This document shows positions 8,881-17,041 of a stretch of 64,000 nucleotides of DNA, piece after piece; positions within the stretch are counted from its first letter, which is position 1; the number at the start of each line of letters is the position of its first letter. The DNA comes from Flavobacterium indicum GPTSA100-9 = DSM 17447. Its GTDB lineage: Bacteria; Bacteroidota; Bacteroidia; Flavobacteriales; Flavobacteriaceae. Position numbers and translations under genes: made by a program. The stretch lies in assembly GCF_000455605.1 (NCBI RefSeq), contig NC_017025.1, forward strand, positions 1,240,001-1,304,000, given 5' to 3'. Under the pieces are notes generated by a model. The model searched no databases. It was not told the origin of the DNA and worked only from the letters and a program-made list of their open reading frames with translations.

Positions 8881-9474
8881 TTAACCATGAATTGTTTCTT
8901 TTTTTCCATATTTAGCGATAACAGATGCTTCAAAATCCAGCCACTCTTGCCAACGTTTTTCAACATCTATTTTTTCAGCATATTTTCGAGCAAAGCCTAT
9001 AAAAGTAGTGTAATGACTTGCTTCGCTTTCCATTAAATCTCTGTAAAATTGGGCCAGTTTTTCATCATTGATATTCTCTGAAAGTACTTTAAAACGTTCG
9101 CAACTTCTGGCTTCAATCATGGCTGCAAATAACAACCTTTCGATTAAACCTGCTTCCCGACTTCCATCTAAATGGTCTTTCATGTATCGAGCCAATTCAT
9201 TAACATAGTCGTCTTTACGTTCTCTTTCAAATTCCAATCCACGTTCTTTGATTAAATCATGAACCATTTTAAAATGTTCCATTTCTTCAATAGAGATTTC
9301 CAACATGGCCGAAACCAAATCTTCTTTTTCTGAATTGTTAATTATCAGATTAATTGCATTGGTAGCTGCTTTTTGCTCACACCAAGCATGATCACTTAAT
9401 ATTTCACCGATATTGCTTTCTACAATATTTACCCATCTTGGGTCGGTAGGTAATTGTAAACGTAACATTGACAT
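8881..9474 (-). CDS. miaE: tRNA-(ms2io6A)-hydroxylase MiaE-like protein
   Basis: A 197-residue ferritin-like di-iron protein. The carboxylate-bridged iron site can be seen in the ISIEEMEHFKMVH (E-x2-H) and EARSCERF plus ESEASHYTTF helices. MiaE enzymes hydroxylate the isopentenyl group of the modified adenosine at position 37 of some tRNAs. The opening LPTDPRWVNIVESN and DHAWCEQKAATNA match the family well. Start taken at the first ATG (9474); the second Met two codons on is equally possible. It follows glyA on the same strand with a terminator in between, so it is probably transcribed separately. Confidence 0.88.
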   Translation of the reverse strand: MSMLRLQLPTDPRWVNIVESNIGEILSDHAWCEQKAATNAINLIINNSEKEDLVSAMLEISIEEMEHFKMVHDLIKERGLEFERERKDDYVNELARYMKDHLDGSREAGLIERLLFAAMIEARSCERFKVLSENINDEKLAQFYRDLMESEASHYTTFIGFARKYAEKIDVEKRWQEWLDFEASVIAKYGKKETIHG

Positions 9475-9485
9475 ATATTTTGCTT

Positions 9486-9524
9486 AAAAAAGGTTTAATG
9501 TTTCCTGAGAAAGCATTAAACCTT
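9486..9524 (-). terminator. Intrinsic terminator of glyA
   Basis: On the - strand the 10 bp stem AGGTTTAATG / CATTAAACCT is followed by a run of T. It lies between the glyA stop and the miaE start. Confidence 0.85.
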
Positions 9525-9552
9525 TGATTAAATTATCTATTTTAAGTAGAAA

Positions 9553-10827
9553 TTAAAAAGTAAACATTGGTCTTTCAGCCATCAATTCATTTACTTCTTC
9601 TGCTACTTGTTCTAAAACATTTTCATCAGAGATGTTCATTAACACTTTATCAATTAAAGCAACAACTGTTTCCATATCTTCTTCAACTAAACCTCTAGTA
9701 GTTATAGCAGGTGTTCCAACACGTATTCCAGAAGTTACAAATGGCGATTTATCATCGAAAGGAACCATGTTTTTGTTCACAGTAATTTCAGCTTTTACTA
9801 AGGCATTTTCTGCTTCTTTTCCTGAAATTCCTTTATTTCTTAAATCAATTAACATCATGTGATTATCTGTACCACCTGAAATGATGTTATATCCTCTTTT
9901 TACAAATGCAGCCGCCATTGCTTGGGCGTTTTTCTTCACTTGCATAGCATATTGGAAAAACTCATCGGTTAAACATTCTCCAAAAGCCACCGCTTTAGCC
10001 GCAATAACATGCATTAAAGGTCCGCCTTGGTTTCCAGGGAAAACCGACATGTCTAACACATGAGACATCATTCTAATTTCACCTTTTGGTGTAGTTAATC
10101 CCCACGGATTAGGAAAATCTTTCCCCATCATAATCATACCACCTCTTGGACCACGTAATGTTTTATGAGTCGTTGTGGTAACGATATGACAATGAGGAAT
10201 AGGGTCGTTCATCAAACCTTTGGCGATTAATCCAGCCGGATGTGAAATATCTGCCAATAAAAGTGCTCCTACTGAATCAGCAATTTCTCTGAAACGTTTA
10301 AAATCCATATCACGTGAATAAGCCGAAGCCCCTGCGATTATAATTTTAGGTTGCTCTTTTGTTGCTATTTCTTGAATTTTATCATAGTTAAGAACACCAG
10401 TTTCTTGATCTACACCATAGAAAACAGGATGGTATAATTTTCCTGAAAAATTAACTGGAGAACCATGAGTTAAGTGTCCACCATGCGATAAATCAAATCC
10501 TAATATTTTATCACCAGGTTTTAAACAAGCAGCAAATACAGCAGTATTAGCTTGCGAACCAGAATGCGGCTGTACATTTACATATTCTGCTCCAAATAAT
10601 GCTTTTGCTCTATCGATTGCAATTTGTTCAACAATATCAACTACTTCACAGCCACCATAATATCTTTTACCAGGATATCCTTCAGCATATTTATTAGTTA
10701 AACATGAACCTTGAGCTTCCATTACTTGGTCGCTTACAAAGTTTTCAGAGGCAATTAATTCAATACCATGAATTTGTCTGTCTTGTTCATCTAAGATAAG
10801 GTCAAAAATTTGTTCGTCGCGTTGCAT
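9553..10827 (-). CDS. glyA: Serine hydroxymethyltransferase
   Basis: PLP enzyme that converts serine and tetrahydrofolate to glycine and 5,10-methylene-tetrahydrofolate, the main source of one-carbon units. The 424-residue product carries the family hallmarks [34 protein letters not shown] and the PLP lysine in [14 protein letters not shown] (Lys222). Start set at the ATG at 10827 (MQRDEQIF). The frame is open to 10863, but a - strand -7 element TATTTTTG at 10860-10853 lies downstream of that alternative start, which supports the shorter form. Divergent from fahA. Confidence 0.97.
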   Translation of the reverse strand: MQRDEQIFDLILDEQDRQIHGIELIASENFVSDQVMEAQGSCLTNKYAEGYPGKRYYGGCEVVDIVEQIAIDRAKALFGAEYVNVQPHSGSQANTAVFAACLKPGDKILGFDLSHGGHLTHGSPVNFSGKLYHPVFYGVDQETGVLNYDKIQEIATKEQPKIIIAGASAYSRDMDFKRFREIADSVGALLLADISHPAGLIAKGLMNDPIPHCHIVTTTTHKTLRGPRGGMIMMGKDFPNPWGLTTPKGEIRMMSHVLDMSVFPGNQGGPLMHVIAAKAVAFGECLTDEFFQYAMQVKKNAQAMAAAFVKRGYNIISGGTDNHMMLIDLRNKGISGKEAENALVKAEITVNKNMVPFDDKSPFVTSGIRVGTPAITTRGLVEEDMETVVALIDKVLMNISDENVLEQVAEEVNELMAERPMFTF

Positions 10828-10870
10828 TTCAGTATTTTTATTAAAATTTGCCCAAAAATACAAAAAATGT

Positions 10871-10900
10871 TTGGTAAATAGAATGTATAGTTTAATTTTG
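10871..10900 (+). promoter_or_regulatory. fahA promoter (TTG-N19-TAATTTTG)
   Basis: TTG at 10871-10873 and TAATTTTG at 10893-10900 are separated by 19 nt, the classical Bacteroidetes -33/-7 arrangement. This is the best-formed promoter in the window. Its start codon follows 39 nt downstream. Confidence 0.65.
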
Positions 10901-10939
10901 ATTGCTTAATATTAATTAAAAAAAACAAACCACATATTT

Positions 10940-12226
10940 ATGCCAAATTATGCTAATGATCCAAGTAGAAAATCTTGGTTAGATGTACCACATAACAGCG
11001 ATTTTCCTATTCAAAATATTCCTTTTGGGGTTTTTATTACTAAAGATGATGTAATTACCATTGGAACTAGAATTGGAAATTATGCTATTGATATGGGGGC
11101 CTTACAACAGTTAGGCTATTTTGAAGGAATTGAATTAACGGATGATATGTTCATGCAAGATTCCTTAAATGATTTTATTTCGGATGGAAAAAAAACATGG
11201 CGTTTAGTTCGCAACCGATTATCTGATATTTTTTTAGATTCCAACCCAAAATTACGCGATAATGCTTCTCACAAAGAAGTGGTGATTTTTGATATTAATG
11301 AAGTTGAGATGTTGCTTCCAGTACAAATTGGGGATTATACGGATTTTTACAGCAGTAAAGAACATGCTACTAATGTTGGGAAAATGTTCCGTGATCCTGA
11401 GAATGCCTTGTTGCCGAATTGGTTGCATATTCCAGTAGGCTACCACGGAAGAAGTTCAACTATTGTACCTAGTGGTATTCCAGTTCATAGACCATACGGA
11501 CAAACGTTACCTAATGGGGAAACACAACCCGTTTTTGGACCTTCAAGATTGGTTGATTTTGAGTTGGAGACAGCTTTTATTACAACAGATGCCAATTTAA
11601 TGGGTGAACCCGTATCGGTTAAAGATGCGGAAGAGTATATTTTTGGAATGGTTTTGTTTAATGATTGGTCTGCTCGTGATATTCAGAAATGGGAATATGT
11701 GCCACTTGGACCTTTTTTAGCTAAAAACTTTGCTTCAAGCATATCTCCATGGATTGTAACTTTGGATGCTTTAGAAGAATTTAGATGTGATTCTCCAGAG
11801 CAAAATCCAACGCCATTACCTTATTTACAACAAACTGGTAAACATGCTTTTGATATTAATTTAGAAGTTTCTATTCAACCTGAAAATTCTGAAGAAACAG
11901 TAGTTTCTAGAAGTAATTTTAAATACATGTATTGGACTATGAGTCAGCAATTAGCTCATCATACAATTAATGGTTGTAGAGTCAACTCAGGAGATATGAT
12001 GGGTAGTGGAACAATATCAGGTCCAACAGAAGATTCATTTGGATCTATGTTAGAGTTAACTTGGGGAGGTCAAAAACCATTGAAAATGAAAGACGGAACG
12101 GAGCGAAAGTTTATCAATGATAATGATACAGTAATTATTCGTGGTTATTGTCAAAACGATCAAGTGAGAATCGGTTTTGGAGAAGTTTCTAGTAAATTAC
12201 TTCCTGCCTACGAATTAAAATTTTAA
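10940..12226 (+). CDS. fahA: Fumarylacetoacetase
   Basis: Cleaves fumarylacetoacetate to fumarate and acetoacetate, the last step of tyrosine/homogentisate degradation. At 428 residues it has the length of the full eukaryote-like FAH, with an N-terminal SH3-like domain (PHNSDFPIQNIPFGVF) followed by the catalytic beta domain. Metal-binding residues are visible in DYTDFYSSKEHA, VDFELETAF and NDWSARDIQKWEY, and the loop PLGPFLAKNF is conserved. Other tyrosine-catabolism genes are not adjacent. Own promoter upstream and own terminator downstream. Confidence 0.96.
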   Translation: MPNYANDPSRKSWLDVPHNSDFPIQNIPFGVFITKDDVITIGTRIGNYAIDMGALQQLGYFEGIELTDDMFMQDSLNDFISDGKKTWRLVRNRLSDIFLDSNPKLRDNASHKEVVIFDINEVEMLLPVQIGDYTDFYSSKEHATNVGKMFRDPENALLPNWLHIPVGYHGRSSTIVPSGIPVHRPYGQTLPNGETQPVFGPSRLVDFELETAFITTDANLMGEPVSVKDAEEYIFGMVLFNDWSARDIQKWEYVPLGPFLAKNFASSISPWIVTLDALEEFRCDSPEQNPTPLPYLQQTGKHAFDINLEVSIQPENSEETVVSRSNFKYMYWTMSQQLAHHTINGCRVNSGDMMGSGTISGPTEDSFGSMLELTWGGQKPLKMKDGTERKFINDNDTVIIRGYCQNDQVRIGFGEVSSKLLPAYELKF

Positions 12227-12234
12227 TAAAAAAT

Positions 12235-12264
12235 AAATGAGTACTTTTAGAGTACTCATTTTAA
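12235..12264 (+). terminator. Intrinsic terminator after fahA
   Basis: A 10 bp stem, AATGAGTACT / AGTACTCATT, with loop TTTAG, followed by a short T-rich tail; it lies between fahA and the next lipoprotein gene. Confidence 0.75.
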
Positions 12265-12276
12265 TTTGAACAATCT

Positions 12277-13458
12277 ATGAAAAAAATTACAATACTATTT
12301 TTTACTTTTTTATTTATTTCTTGCGGTGTAAAACAAACACAATCGTTGTTAAGTAATGGTGACTACGATGGTGCTATTAATAGAGCATTAGATGGTTTGC
12401 GTACGAATAAAAATTCAAAAGGTAACCAAGAATATGTATATCTATTAGAGGAAGCATTTGCCAAAGCAAAGGAACGCGACTTAAATAATTTGAAGTTGTT
12501 GATTAAAGAAAACAATCCGTCTAATTTAGAACGTATTTATAATTTATACACACAATTACATTCTAGACAAGAGCGAGTAAAAGCTATTTTACCTTTGAAA
12601 TTAATTAATGAAAATAGAAATGCCTATTTTCCATTTGACGATTATTCAGATTCAATTATTGCAAGTAAAAATGATTTATCAGTCTATTTATATGCTAATG
12701 CAAAAAAATTAATGACTTCTAGAAATAAATTAGATGCCCGAGATGCTTTTGATGATTTAGCCTATTTAGATCAGTTAAATCCAAATTACAAAGATGTTCG
12801 TACACTGATGGATGAAGCCAAATTTAAAGGGACTGATTTTGTATTTGTATCAACTAAAAATGATACCCAAATGATTATTCCTGCTCGTTTACAAGAAGAT
12901 TTATTAGACTTTAGTACATTCGGAATTAACGATAAATGGACGGTTTATCATAATAAAAAACAAAAAGATATTTATTACGATTATGGATTGGTTGTTACTT
13001 TTAGAACTATCGTAGTTTCACCTGAGCAAGTTCGTGAAAAACAATTTGTAAAAGAAAAACAAGTTAAAGATGGGACAAAAGTTTTATTAGATGCAAACGG
13101 AAATCCTGTGAAAGATCAAAATGGGAATAATGTGATGGTGGATAATATGAAAACTGTTACCGCAAGTATTTATGAATTTACACAAAATAAAGTTTGTCAA
13201 GTTACAGCTAAAGTCGAGTTTTTAGATAACAGAAGTTCACAACTTATTGATACTTACCCATTGAGTTCCGAGTTTGTCTTTAACTATGTTTATGCAACAT
13301 TTAATGGTGATAAAAGAGCTTGTGAGCAAGATTACTTTCAATTCTTTGATCGTAGAGCCGTTCCATTCCCAACAAATGAACAAATGGTATACGATTCAGG
13401 AGAAGATTTAAAAGCAAAATTAAAAGCAATTATAACTGGAAATAAATTCAGAAGATAA
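12277..13458 (+). CDS. Lipoprotein of unknown function
   Basis: A 393-residue protein with a lipoprotein signal (MKKITILFFTFLFISC, lipobox FISC, Cys16). Residues about 25-190 are helical and TPR-like: GDYDGAINRALDGLR is a typical TPR-type opening and RDAFDDLAYLDQLNPN a second. Residues about 190-390 look beta-rich and contain a charged segment with repeated VKEKQVKDG and NGNPVKDQNGNNV. I do not recognise the family beyond its resemblance to conserved hypothetical lipoproteins of Flavobacteriaceae. Monocistronic: terminators flank it on both sides. It probably sits in the outer membrane facing the periplasm; no function is proposed. Confidence 0.75.
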   Translation: MKKITILFFTFLFISCGVKQTQSLLSNGDYDGAINRALDGLRTNKNSKGNQEYVYLLEEAFAKAKERDLNNLKLLIKENNPSNLERIYNLYTQLHSRQERVKAILPLKLINENRNAYFPFDDYSDSIIASKNDLSVYLYANAKKLMTSRNKLDARDAFDDLAYLDQLNPNYKDVRTLMDEAKFKGTDFVFVSTKNDTQMIIPARLQEDLLDFSTFGINDKWTVYHNKKQKDIYYDYGLVVTFRTIVVSPEQVREKQFVKEKQVKDGTKVLLDANGNPVKDQNGNNVMVDNMKTVTASIYEFTQNKVCQVTAKVEFLDNRSSQLIDTYPLSSEFVFNYVYATFNGDKRACEQDYFQFFDRRAVPFPTNEQMVYDSGEDLKAKLKAIITGNKFRR

Positions 13459-13485
13459 AATAAATATTTTCTTAATAAAAATTTA

Positions 13486-13518
13486 AAACGCAATTGTTTA
13501 TCAATTGCGTTTTTTTTG
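13486..13518 (+). terminator. Intrinsic terminator
   Basis: Perfect 9 bp stem ACGCAATTG / CAATTGCGT, loop TTTAT, followed by eight T. Confidence 0.9.
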
Positions 13519-13592
13519 TAATTTGTGCGTAGTTATTTAATTTTTAAATAATTACATTATATTTACGAAAATTAATCTATAAACATATTAAT

Positions 13593-14453
13593 ATGAAAAA
13601 AATTTTACTATTTATTTTGTTTATTTCTAGTTCTGAAACTGTTTTTTCTCAAAAAGTAGAAAATATGAGAAGGGTAGAAGTAGACGGGTTTTTTACCAAT
13701 CCATTAGTTTCTCCAGATGGAACCAAAGTACTATTAACCGGCCATCATTTAAAAGGAGTTTACATTTTAAATTTAGTTACTAATGAAACGATTCAAGTTA
13801 CAGATCGAGATGGTAGTGGCTACGGATATTCATGGGATTTAAACAATGATGTAGTTTATTTTAAACAAAAAGAAGAAAAAGAATTTCTTTATCAAGCAAA
13901 ATCCTATGCGTATACCCTATCTTCTAAACAATTGATTGCAAGACCTGATTTAGAAGCTAATGCATTAGTAGCGTATCATGGTCAAACTTCATCAGATAAA
14001 AGTAACATTGTAGTGTCAACCAATTTAACTACGTTAAAAATAGAAGCACAGGACTTGGTTTCAAATCGTAAATGGATTGTAACAAATGATGAAGGACAAT
14101 TCTACAATGCGCTACTTTCACCAGATGGAACAAAAGTGGCTGTTCATAAGGGAGCAGATCTTTATATCTATCCGATTGAAGGTGCAACTAGTGGTAAGAA
14201 AATAGGCGTTGGTTTAGCAACATCTTGGACCAAAGATGGGAAAAATTTAATTGGTTTTATTGATGAAAGTGAAGACGGACATACCGTTTCTAATTCCGAT
14301 TTATTATGGTTTGATGTTGAAAAAGGAAGTGTAAAAAAAATTACTTCAACTGAAGTTTTTCTGGAAATGTATCCCACATTTATAAACGAAAATAAGATTT
14401 TATTTGCTGAAGATAAATCGGGTGCTTTATATATTGCTAATTTAAAAATGTAA
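13593..14453 (+). CDS. Periplasmic PD40 (TolB-like) beta-propeller protein
   Basis: A 286-residue exported protein with signal peptide MKKILLFILFISSSETVFS. Propeller-blade motifs recur as VSPDGTKVLL, LSPDGTKVAV and SWTKDGKNL, typical of the PD40/WD40-like family. It has no enzyme motif. Its stop codon overlaps the start codon of the amidase gene by one base (TAATG), so the two are translationally coupled and probably act together on or near the cell wall. That functional link is inference from gene order. Confidence 0.8.
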   Translation: MKKILLFILFISSSETVFSQKVENMRRVEVDGFFTNPLVSPDGTKVLLTGHHLKGVYILNLVTNETIQVTDRDGSGYGYSWDLNNDVVYFKQKEEKEFLYQAKSYAYTLSSKQLIARPDLEANALVAYHGQTSSDKSNIVVSTNLTTLKIEAQDLVSNRKWIVTNDEGQFYNALLSPDGTKVAVHKGADLYIYPIEGATSGKKIGVGLATSWTKDGKNLIGFIDESEDGHTVSNSDLLWFDVEKGSVKKITSTEVFLEMYPTFINENKILFAEDKSGALYIANLKM

Positions 14454-16453
14454 TGAAGATGAAAAAGTTAGTATTATTCGTTGCAGTTTTAGTTGCAACA
14501 TTAAATGTAAAAGCCCAAATTATTGTTGTAGATCCAGGTCATGGTTACGGCGCAACAACTAGTGATAATCCAGATGGAAGAACGGCAACTGAAATTGAAA
14601 CGGCCTTGGAAGTTGGATTGAGAACGAGAAATTTAATTCAAGCCAGTTGTACTTGGACGGTTTACATGACTAGAACAACCAATCTAAATAGTTGGATATC
14701 GGTTACACAAAGAGCAACTATGGCCAACAATTGGAATGCGGATCGTATTTTAAGTATACATTGTAATGCAGGAGGTGGAACAGGTACAGAAACTTTTTAT
14801 TGTACTCAAGACGATACAAATACGGCTCCAGATATTGCTTTTGCTCAAAAGATTCAAACCGATATGTCAACAAACGGACAATGGAATAATAGAAGATGTG
14901 TTGAAGATAATTCGTTTTTAGCTTATCATTTAGGTGTATTACGATATTCTTCTGCAACGGGTTGTCTTAATGAAATAGGATTTGTTGATTCTTCTGATGC
15001 TACAAAATTAACTAGTTCAACTTGGAGAGATACCTTTGCATTATCTTATTTTAATTCGTTAAAATCTAATTTAAATCAAACCTGTGCAACAACTCCTGCT
15101 CCAGGAACTTTTACTTTAACAGCTACTCCTGAGTGTAACGGAACAACAACACAAGTTAAGTTAACATGGACAGCTTCTTCTAATGCTACTTCTTATGATT
15201 TGTATAGAAATGGAAACGTGTATGCTGCAGGATTAACGGGTACTACTTATACTAATACAGCTGTAACAGCAGGAACTGCCTATTCGTATTATGTAAAAGC
15301 TAAAAATGCAGGTGCAACTCAAACTACTAATTCAAATGGTACCTTGAATGTAACTGCATTAAATTGTTCACTTCCAGGAAGTTTTAGTTTAACGGCCACA
15401 CCTGAATGTAACGGTACAACTTCAAGGGTAAGTCTTTCATGGACAGCTGCCGCGAATGCCACTTCTTATGATTTATATCGAAATGGAACTGTATATGCTG
15501 CAAATTTAACGGGTACTACTTATTCAAACACTGCCGTTACAGCAGGAACAACTTACACCTATTATGTAAAAGCTAAAAATGCAAACGGCGCAACAAATAA
15601 TTCAAATGGAACTCTTTCTGTTACTGCGGTAAATTGTTCAGTTCCAGGAGCATTTACGTTATCAGCAGTTGCTGAATGTAATGCAAATGTTAGTAGAGTT
15701 AATCTAACATGGACGGTAGCTGCAAATGCAACGACATATGATATTTTTAGAAATGGAAGCTTGTATGCAGCTGATGTAACGGGGACACAGTTTTTAAATA
15801 CTTATATTACTCCTGGAACAACTTATACGTATTCAATTACTGCAAAAAATACTATTGGATCAACCAACAATTCTAATGGTACTTTAACAGTAACTGCAAT
15901 TACTTGTCCACCAGGGGCGTTTACTTTAACAGCTTCTCCAACCTGTAGTGGAACTACCAGCGCTATAAATTTAACTTGGACTGCATCTCCAAATGCAACG
16001 TCCTATGATATTTATAGAAACGGAAATTTATATGCCTCAGATGTTACGGGTACTAGCTTTTTAAATACTTATTTAATTACAGCAGGTACTACTTATACGT
16101 ATTATGTAAAAGCTAAAAATACTGCAGGAACTTTGAATAATTCAAATGGTACGCTTTCAGTAACTGCAACAAGTTGTAGTGCTAGGATTAATTCAGAAGA
16201 TGTTAATTCAGAAGATATTTTAACTTTAAGCTTGTATCCTAATCCTACAGATGGTGTTTTAAACTTAGAATTGAATCATAATGATATAAAATCAATACAA
16301 TACTCTATCTATGATTCAAATGGTAGATTAGTAAAAGAAGCAACATTAAATGAAGAAAGAAGTATTGATGTTTCTAGTTTGCCATCTGCTTTGTATTGGT
16401 TACGCGTACAAATTAACGGTCAAGAGTTTGTAAAACAAATTATGAAAAAATAA
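14453..16453 (+). CDS. N-acetylmuramoyl-L-alanine amidase with four FnIII domains and T9SS sorting tail
   Basis: A 666-residue secreted enzyme. After signal peptide MKMKKLVLFVAVLVATLNVKA comes an amidase_3 zinc domain (about residues 22-205) with DPGHGYG (His30), Glu47, LSIHCNAGG (His103) and the catalytic Glu174 in CLNEIGF, so it should cleave the peptide stem from peptidoglycan. Four fibronectin type III-like repeats of about 90 residues follow (from about 217, 308, 398 and 488), each opening PGxFxLxAxxEC. The last 75 residues (LYPNPTDG, IYDSNGRLVKE) are a type A T9SS C-terminal signal. Export across the outer membrane means it could act on other cells' walls or remain surface-bound. Confidence 0.9.
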   Translation: MKMKKLVLFVAVLVATLNVKAQIIVVDPGHGYGATTSDNPDGRTATEIETALEVGLRTRNLIQASCTWTVYMTRTTNLNSWISVTQRATMANNWNADRILSIHCNAGGGTGTETFYCTQDDTNTAPDIAFAQKIQTDMSTNGQWNNRRCVEDNSFLAYHLGVLRYSSATGCLNEIGFVDSSDATKLTSSTWRDTFALSYFNSLKSNLNQTCATTPAPGTFTLTATPECNGTTTQVKLTWTASSNATSYDLYRNGNVYAAGLTGTTYTNTAVTAGTAYSYYVKAKNAGATQTTNSNGTLNVTALNCSLPGSFSLTATPECNGTTSRVSLSWTAAANATSYDLYRNGTVYAANLTGTTYSNTAVTAGTTYTYYVKAKNANGATNNSNGTLSVTAVNCSVPGAFTLSAVAECNANVSRVNLTWTVAANATTYDIFRNGSLYAADVTGTQFLNTYITPGTTYTYSITAKNTIGSTNNSNGTLTVTAITCPPGAFTLTASPTCSGTTSAINLTWTASPNATSYDIYRNGNLYASDVTGTSFLNTYLITAGTTYTYYVKAKNTAGTLNNSNGTLSVTATSCSARINSEDVNSEDILTLSLYPNPTDGVLNLELNHNDIKSIQYSIYDSNGRLVKEATLNEERSIDVSSLPSALYWLRVQINGQEFVKQIMKK

Positions 16454-16462
16454 ACCAGAATT

Positions 16463-16499
16463 AAAAAAGCACTTTTGAAATCCAAAAGTGCTTTTTTTT
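16463..16499. terminator. Bidirectional terminator between amidase and ytxJ
   Basis: A stem of about 10 bp, AGCACTTTTG / CAAAAGTGCT, with loop AAATC, flanked by A-runs and T-runs. It overlaps the final codon of ytxJ by two bases. Confidence 0.88.
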
Positions 16500-16884
16500 A
16501 TACGAAAGCTTTTAAATGATTTGCATTGATACCATCATGTGAATTATGATAAATGCATTTACCTTCACTTATAACCAATATTTGTGGTGATTGATGGGTT
16601 ACGGCATAGCGTTCAGCTATTTCATTTGAAATATGCCTGTGATTTAAAAGGTCTAATAAATATAAATCCATTTTATCAGAAGATATACTATGTTGCTTTT
16701 CAAATTCCTTTAAAGCCATCTTACTGATAATACAACGTGTACTATGTTTAAATAATACAACGGGTTTCTTAAATGAAGTTTCATCAATTTGATTTAAATC
16801 TGTTTCTTCAAGGTAATTCCAATTTAAAGAAGAATTGCTCTTTAAATTGTCATTTTTTCCAAATAAATCATCAAATAATCCCAT
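16498..16884 (-). CDS. ytxJ: Bacillithiol system redox-active protein YtxJ
   Basis: A 128-residue thioredoxin-fold protein of the YtxJ family, thought to act as a monothiol bacilliredoxin. The active-site motif is KHSTRCIISK with a single cysteine where thioredoxins have CxxC, and the cis-Pro segment is THQSPQILV. The family is associated with bacillithiol, which implies, but does not prove, that this organism makes that thiol. Divergently oriented from clpB, with a 157 bp gap between the two start codons. Confidence 0.85.
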   Translation of the reverse strand: MGLFDDLFGKNDNLKSNSSLNWNYLEETDLNQIDETSFKKPVVLFKHSTRCIISKMALKEFEKQHSISSDKMDLYLLDLLNHRHISNEIAERYAVTHQSPQILVISEGKCIYHNSHDGINANHLKAFV

Positions 16885-16902
16885 AATAAGTGCTTTTTTT
16901 AA

Positions 16903-16954
16903 GACATTTTGTCGTTATTAATACTTGTAATTTGGGGTAAAATGACTTTTTGTC
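16903..16954 (+). promoter_or_regulatory. Pair of GACnTTTTGTC elements upstream of clpB
   Basis: GACATTTTGTC at 16903-16913 and GACTTTTTGTC at 16944-16954 differ at one position and start 41 bp apart, about four helical turns. Each is an imperfect inverted repeat (GAC/GTC). The position between ytxJ and clpB suggests an operator for stress regulation; no regulator can be named. Confidence 0.4.
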
Positions 16955-17041
16955 TTGTTTTTGCGTTTGGAATACAAATTGCCAACAATTAAACAAAGTT
17001 ACTATTTTTTATTAAAAATCGACACTAAAGAAAAAAATAAT

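Noticed and set aside
16944..16954. TGACTTTTTGTC near clpB as a third FNR site
   Set aside because: The second half is GTC without the TCA required for TGA-N6-TCA symmetry, and clpB is not an oxygen-response gene.
16955..17041. Upstream in-frame TTG start for clpB
   Set aside because: The 29 extra residues do not resemble any ClpB N-terminus, whereas the ATG at 17042 gives the standard MNFKNLTIKSQEAL start.
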